Below are positions 14,299-17,774 of a stretch of 17,774 nucleotides of DNA, piece by piece (position 1 is the stretch's first letter; every line of letters starts with the position of its first letter). The DNA comes from JAZKAR01 sp040389065 (GTDB lineage: Bacteria > Pseudomonadota > Gammaproteobacteria > Burkholderiales > Casimicrobiaceae). A program made the position numbers and the translations under genes. Where the stretch lies: contig JAZKAR010000033.1 of the NCBI GenBank assembly GCA_040389065.1, forward strand, positions 1-17,774, read 5' to 3'. Under the pieces are notes generated by a model. It was not told the DNA's origin. It was given only the letters and a program-made list of their open reading frames with translations, and made no database searches.

Positions 14299-15255
14299 TT
14301 AAAGGCATTCGTAATGATTACTAATAAAATCGGATAGTTGGTTCAGCACTTGAGGCGATATAGGGTCAAAAAAATGAATCGGTGCACCTTTAAAATGACG
14401 CATCCACGTGATTTGACGCTTAGCAAGCTGGCGTGTGGCAATAATACCACGCTCTATCCAGTCAGGATTCAGTTCAGGGGCCTTAAGGTACTGCCATGCT
14501 TGACGGTAGCCTACACACCGCATCGAAGGTAAGTCAGAGTGTAACGCAGGATAATGCTTTTTGAGCATTGTAACTTCATTAAGCAATCCTTGCCTCACCA
14601 TTGTTGCGAAGCGTTCTGCAATTCGGTCGTGCAGCAAAGAGCGGTTAATATCTAACCCGATAATAATCGGAGTTTGCTTAAGCTTGCTTTTACGTTCTGT
14701 AAACGCTTCTGCTAAAGGTTTGCCTGTTTGATAAATAATTTCTAATGCACGTTGAATGCGCTGACGATCATTTGGATCAATACGTTCAGCCGTAATAGGA
14801 TCAAATGTTCTTAAACGATTATGCAGTATGGGCCATCCTAGCTTGAGAGCTTCGGCGTCAAGTTGTGCACGATACTCTGGCAGTGCCGTTGGTAAATCAC
14901 TTAATCCGTTGATAAGCGCGTTTAAATAAAGAAATGTGCCGCCTACCAGCAGAGGCCAATGACCGCGTTCTGTGATACGTTGAATAGCTAATTGCGTATC
15001 CTCTACAAATTGAGCTGCAGAATAGGCATCAACAGGGCTACAAATATCGATTAAATGGTGGGGAACGCGAGAGCGTTCTTCGGGAGTAGGTTTTGCAGTG
15101 CCGATATTCATATCTCGATACACCAAAGCAGAATCAACACTGATAATTTCAAAAGGAAAACGCTGGCATAACTCAAGCGCTAAATTGGTTTTCCCTGAAG
15201 CTGTAGGGCCTACTAGAGCAAATAAAGATGCAGTAGGGGAAGCAAGCGTTTGCAT
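14299..15255 (-). CDS. miaA: tRNA dimethylallyltransferase
   Basis: A 318-residue enzyme that transfers the dimethylallyl group of DMAPP to N6 of A37 in tRNAs reading U-initial codons, the first step to ms2i6A. The P-loop GPTASGKT is at 16-23. The DSALVYRDMNIGTAKPT block at 41-57 contains the catalytic aspartate D41. HHLIDICSP follows at 66-74, and GGTFLYLNALINGLSDLP at 105-122 holds the conserved threonine and the active-site channel. NDRQRIQRALE is at about 162-172, and GYRQAW lies in the C-terminal part. Length is typical. It starts 12 bp after the waaC stop with only a poor ribosome binding site, so coupling to waaC translation is likely. hfq, its usual neighbour in gammaproteobacteria, is absent here. 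Confidence 0.96.
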   Translation of the reverse strand: MQTLASPTASLFALVGPTASGKTNLALELCQRFPFEIISVDSALVYRDMNIGTAKPTPEERSRVPHHLIDICSPVDAYSAAQFVEDTQLAIQRITERGHWPLLVGGTFLYLNALINGLSDLPTALPEYRAQLDAEALKLGWPILHNRLRTFDPITAERIDPNDRQRIQRALEIIYQTGKPLAEAFTERKSKLKQTPIIIGLDINRSLLHDRIAERFATMVRQGLLNEVTMLKKHYPALHSDLPSMRCVGYRQAWQYLKAPELNPDWIERGIIATRQLAKRQITWMRHFKGAPIHFFDPISPQVLNQLSDFISNHYECL

Positions 15256-15267
15256 ATTTTTGCGAAC

Positions 15268-16263
15268 TTATAAAATGTATTTAAGATGAGATATAACTTC
15301 ATGTGGAGAGGGAAAGCCTTCTAATCCCCCAAGGCTAATGCGTTCAGTAGAGGGTGGGTAAGGGCCAGCTAAAATTGGAGAGGTAACACCATAAATACCA
15401 ACCGTAAAACGATTCAAAGCAGCCGCCAGGTGCATAAGCCCGGTATCAACTCCTACTACTGCTTGAGCATGGCCTATCCAGCCCGCCAAGGTATGAATAT
15501 TATGGCGTTCAGTGGGTACATGGCAGCGTTGTGGGTTTGGGCTAGCAAGAGCGTTAGCGAGTACTCGTTCGTGAGCTGTACCCCATAATATAATCATATT
15601 AATTTTATGGGAGAGTAGCCAGCGCACTAGGGTATTCCAATGGTCAATAGACCAATATTTTTCTGCTCTGCTGGTAGCAGGCAACAACATAACATACGCA
15701 CCTTCACAGCCACCAAGACGTTCAAAAGGTCTTTCAAATTCACGAGGCGCAACGATACCGTAATCTGGCGGGGTATCAATGGTATAACCCAATGCTTTGG
15801 CCATTAATTGACGATTTCGCTCAACTGCATGAATGTGACGGCTGATCGTATGTTTTTTATGATAAAAGTGTGATGCAATAGGCTCACGGATCGATTCAGC
15901 ATCATATCCATGGCGTTCACCATGAGCATATGTGCTTAACAAGCCGCTTTTGAGTAAGCCTTGTAAATCAACAATAGCATCGTAATGCGTAACACCTAAT
16001 AGTGTTGTGAATTGTTTCCAGGCGGATCGCGTGGCAGATCGCCAAATACTTTTACGCCATTGGCGGATGTTGCACGTAATGACGCGATTAATTCCCGGAT
16101 GTAACGCGGGAATAGCAGAAAAACTTTCTTCCACAACCCAATCTACCACGGTGCTAGGACGATGTTGGCATATGTCGGTTAATGCAGGAAGGGCATGAAT
16201 GACATCACCCAGGGACGATGTTTTTACAATTAGCGCAGAAGATTGCGGCATATTAAAGGGCAT
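15268..16263 (-). CDS. waaC: Lipopolysaccharide heptosyltransferase I
   Basis: A 331-residue GT9-family glycosyltransferase that adds the first L-glycero-D-manno-heptose to Kdo2-lipid A on the cytoplasmic face of the inner membrane. The N-terminal motif LIVKTSSLGDVIHALPAL contains the catalytic aspartate D20. VDLQGLLKSGLLS is at about 98-110. The nucleotide-sugar side has LLPATSRAEKYWS, with K202 as the likely phosphate contact, and GVDTGLMHLAAALN with D273. The TSSLGD form and the VDLQG segment favour WaaC over WaaF. ATG 16263 is used, with AGG only 3 nt upstream; ATG 16251 is an in-frame alternative that would still keep all motifs. It is first in the waaC-miaA-phaC run and is divergent from ispB. 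Confidence 0.93.
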   Translation of the reverse strand: MPFNMPQSSALIVKTSSLGDVIHALPALTDICQHRPSTVVDWVVEESFSAIPALHPGINRVITCNIRQWRKSIWRSATRSAWKQFTTLLGVTHYDAIVDLQGLLKSGLLSTYAHGERHGYDAESIREPIASHFYHKKHTISRHIHAVERNRQLMAKALGYTIDTPPDYGIVAPREFERPFERLGGCEGAYVMLLPATSRAEKYWSIDHWNTLVRWLLSHKINMIILWGTAHERVLANALASPNPQRCHVPTERHNIHTLAGWIGHAQAVVGVDTGLMHLAAALNRFTVGIYGVTSPILAGPYPPSTERISLGGLEGFPSPHEVISHLKYIL

Positions 16264-16575
16264 TACCTAAAGAAAATGGAAGAGTTATTTGAAATGATAG
16301 CCGAGTCTATAAGGGGTGTCATGTATCGTTCATTTTCCTAATGCCCTGAATCCGATACAATACGGTGTTGAAAATTTTTTTGTAAAAATAAAGCTCAATA
16401 ACATACAGACATGTTTGTTTAGCGGTAAAATCATGTAAGATTTATGCAAAATTACTTTTTTGATAGCTTACGGCTATGTTTTGATAGCGCTATTTTGAGA
16501 TAGATTAGTAGTTAATAAGGGTATATAAAAATTGGTTAATCATCATCCGCATAAACAAGAAATTAGGAGTTGAGG
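16264..16575. other. Divergent control region between waaC and ispB
   Basis: About 310 bp without an ORF. It must carry promoters in both directions. TATATAAAA at 16522-16530 is the best ispB -10 candidate, but TTGAGA (16495-16500) is 21-23 bp away, too far for a classical pair. GTATCG (16323-16328) and CGATAC (16353-16358) form a short inverted repeat on the waaC side. AGGAG at 16565-16569 is the ispB ribosome binding site. Confidence 0.45.
16456..16493. promoter_or_regulatory. Operator-like array of ATAGC / GCTAT half-sites
   Basis: TTTTGATAGC occurs at 16458-16467 and 16479-16488, exactly 21 bp apart, or two helical turns. Each ends in an ATAGC that is matched by an inverted GCTAT (16473-16477 and 16489-16493); the second pair makes the perfect palindrome ATAGCGCTAT. 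The arrangement suits two dimers of a DNA-binding protein on the same face of the helix, upstream of ispB. No known regulator is recognised from the sequence. Confidence 0.4.
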
Positions 16576-17568
16576 TTGCCATCTCTTGAAAAATTTGCGG
16601 CACTGCAAAGCGCTATTCAATTAACGTTACCTGCATTAAATGAGGTAGTACGTCATCATCTTAATTCCGACGTGTGGCTAATTCGTCAGATTAGTGAGTA
16701 TTTAATTGCGGGGGGAGGCAAGCGCTTACGTCCTTTAATGCACGTATGGTGTGCGAAAGCATGCGGCTATCATCCAGACGATCATGAAAATGATGAAACC
16801 CTTCTACTTGGTGCTGTACTTGAGTTAATTCATACCGCCACGTTATTACATGATGATGTAGTTGATCGTTCAGAGTTACGCAGAGGTAAACTAACTGCAA
16901 ATGCAGCATTTGGTAATGCAGCGAGTGTTTTATCGGGTGATTTTTTATATTCACGTGCTTTTCAGATGATGGTTAGTCTGAAGCGTATGATGATTATGGA
17001 TATTTTAAGCTCAGCAACGAATGTCATTGCTGAGGGGGAAGTTCTTCAGCTAATGTATGCAGGCGAGGCAAGAATTACTGAAAAGCAATACCGGCAGATG
17101 ATTGAAGCTAAAACGGCTAAGTTATTTGAGGCAGCCGCAGAATTAGGAGCAGTTTTAGCGCAGCGTGAAGAGTGGCGAGCGGCTTTAGCTAGCTATGGGC
17201 GCCATGTAGGGGTTGCTTTTCAATTAATTGACGACATGTTAGATTACAGCAGTGATGCTTCGGAAATAGGTAAAAATGTAGGGGATGATTTGGAAGAGGG
17301 GAAGTGGACACTGCCACTTTTATTGGCATTTGAGCGCAGCGAAATAGAGGTTCAAACTCACTTAGAAGCCTTAGTTCAAAAGAAAGATCGTTCAAATTTA
17401 CCTGAATTATTGAGGATTTTTGCTGATACCAAGGCATTACAAGCTACTGAAGCTGCTGCGCAGCATGAGTCAAAACAAGCTATTGCAGCACTCGATATTT
17501 TACCGCCTTCTCACTATAAGGAACTTTTGATAGAATTGGCGCACTTTGCTGTACAGCGTAATACATAA
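16576..17568 (+). CDS. ispB: Octaprenyl (polyprenyl) diphosphate synthase
   Basis: A 330-residue long-chain trans-prenyltransferase that extends farnesyl diphosphate with IPP units to make the ubiquinone side chain. GGGKRLRP at 46-53 binds IPP. The first aspartate-rich motif DDVVD (93-97) lacks the two-residue insertion seen in the IspA of this window, as expected for a long-chain enzyme. The second is DDMLD (219-223), and GDFLYSRAF follows the first. The start is a TTG at 16576: AGGAG at 16565-16569 is 6 nt before it, an in-frame stop lies just upstream, and no ATG is available before the conserved region. A TTG at 16570 is also in frame but touches the ribosome binding site. The exact chain length (octaprenyl) is inferred from the family. 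tRNA-Pro follows, as often seen in Burkholderiales. Confidence 0.94.
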   Translation: MPSLEKFAALQSAIQLTLPALNEVVRHHLNSDVWLIRQISEYLIAGGGKRLRPLMHVWCAKACGYHPDDHENDETLLLGAVLELIHTATLLHDDVVDRSELRRGKLTANAAFGNAASVLSGDFLYSRAFQMMVSLKRMMIMDILSSATNVIAEGEVLQLMYAGEARITEKQYRQMIEAKTAKLFEAAAELGAVLAQREEWRAALASYGRHVGVAFQLIDDMLDYSSDASEIGKNVGDDLEEGKWTLPLLLAFERSEIEVQTHLEALVQKKDRSNLPELLRIFADTKALQATEAAAQHESKQAIAALDILPPSHYKELLIELAHFAVQRNT

Positions 17569-17617
17569 TATGGTTTTAGTACTTATATCGAGTGTCAAAA
17601 TAAATGTGCTATACCAT

Positions 17618-17651
17618 GAGTGACTTGTGCTGATATCAGGTCAAGTCACTC
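17618..17651 (+). terminator. Hairpin downstream of ispB
   Basis: GAGTGACTTG (17618-17627) pairs perfectly with CAAGTCACTC (17642-17651). The loop region contains the palindrome CTGATATCAG (17630-17639). No T run follows (CTCTGGTTT), so it may be a weak or Rho-assisted terminator, or a stabilising 3' structure. Confidence 0.45.
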
Positions 17652-17720
17652 CTCTGGTTTGAGCATTCAATATGACACATGAGATCAAGTTTTTAATGTT
17701 AATGATTGAAAATTTTAATG

Positions 17721-17774
17721 CGGGGTGTAGCTTAGCCTGGTAGAGCGCTACGTTCGGGACGTAGAGGCCGGAGG
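17721..17774 (+). tRNA. tRNA-Pro (anticodon CGG), cut by the window end
   Basis: The sequence starts CGGGGTGTAGC, the normal 5' end of bacterial tRNA-Pro with C at position 1. The D arm contains AGCCTGGTAGAGC. The stem CTACG/CGTAG encloses the loop TTCGGGA at 17753-17759, giving anticodon CGG at 17755-17757. The T arm begins with GGCCGGAGG, and the rest lies outside the window. It reads CCG codons. Confidence 0.95.

Noticed and set aside
16691..16954. Minus-strand ORF inside ispB
   Set aside because: It lies over the conserved aspartate-rich region of ispB and encodes no recognisable motif.
1..17774. CRISPR array, insertion sequence or prophage
   Set aside because: No regularly spaced direct repeats, transposase, integrase or phage structural gene is visible; the holin-family name of the YqjE-like gene does not imply a phage.

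Overview
The window reads as a stretch of chromosome from an AT-rich Gram-negative proteobacterium, most likely a betaproteobacterium of the Burkholderiales type. The reasons are ispA followed by dxs, ispB followed by a tRNA-Pro(CGG) gene, a class I PHA synthase, a heptosyltransferase I for an LPS inner core, and a BON lipoprotein / DUF883 / YqjE-like cluster. G+C looks close to one third by eye. Several long spacers are non-coding, one of almost 1.2 kb. Low G+C with loose gene packing would suit a host-associated or reduced lineage, but that is inference. No phage, transposase, CRISPR array or plasmid backbone is visible.

Layout. 1-228: an intact tRNA-Ser(GGA) preceded by a broken copy of its own 5' end. 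720-1562: a tandem universal stress protein with a textbook terminator. 2092-5125: ispA and dxs, isoprenoid precursor synthesis. 5482-7347: a membrane-anchored protein with about seven 47-residue TPR-like repeats. 7378-9201, minus strand: BON lipoprotein, DUF883 (YqjD/ElaB), YqjE-like and YqjK-like genes, with three hairpins in a row between the second and third. 9202-10359: a long gene-free spacer with isolated hairpins, ending in a perfect 12-bp stem that abuts the ribosome binding site of a type II NADH dehydrogenase gene (10360-11688). 11702-11872: a 171-bp imperfect palindrome, GC-rich near its apex. 11895-12236: a small secreted charged protein of unknown function. 12432-16263, minus strand: waaC, miaA and phaC, tightly spaced and probably co-transcribed in that order. 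16576-17568: ispB with a TTG start, then a tRNA-Pro cut by the window end.

How the genes fit together. Dxs makes DXP, the first intermediate of the MEP pathway. IspA condenses IPP and DMAPP to farnesyl diphosphate. IspB lengthens this to the polyprenyl tail of ubiquinone, and NDH-2 passes electrons from NADH to that quinone. MiaA uses DMAPP from the same pool to modify tRNA. WaaC builds the LPS core. PhaC polymerises hydroxyacyl-CoA into storage polymer. The Yqj/BON set and Usp suggest envelope and stationary-phase stress functions.

No clearly new multi-gene system is evident. The best leads are non-coding: the antisense promoter / anti-SD / SD arrangement at the 3' end of phaC (12334-12521), the ndh leader hairpin, the palindrome at 11702-11872, and the hairpin array at 8253-8421. 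The TPR protein is the least understood large gene.
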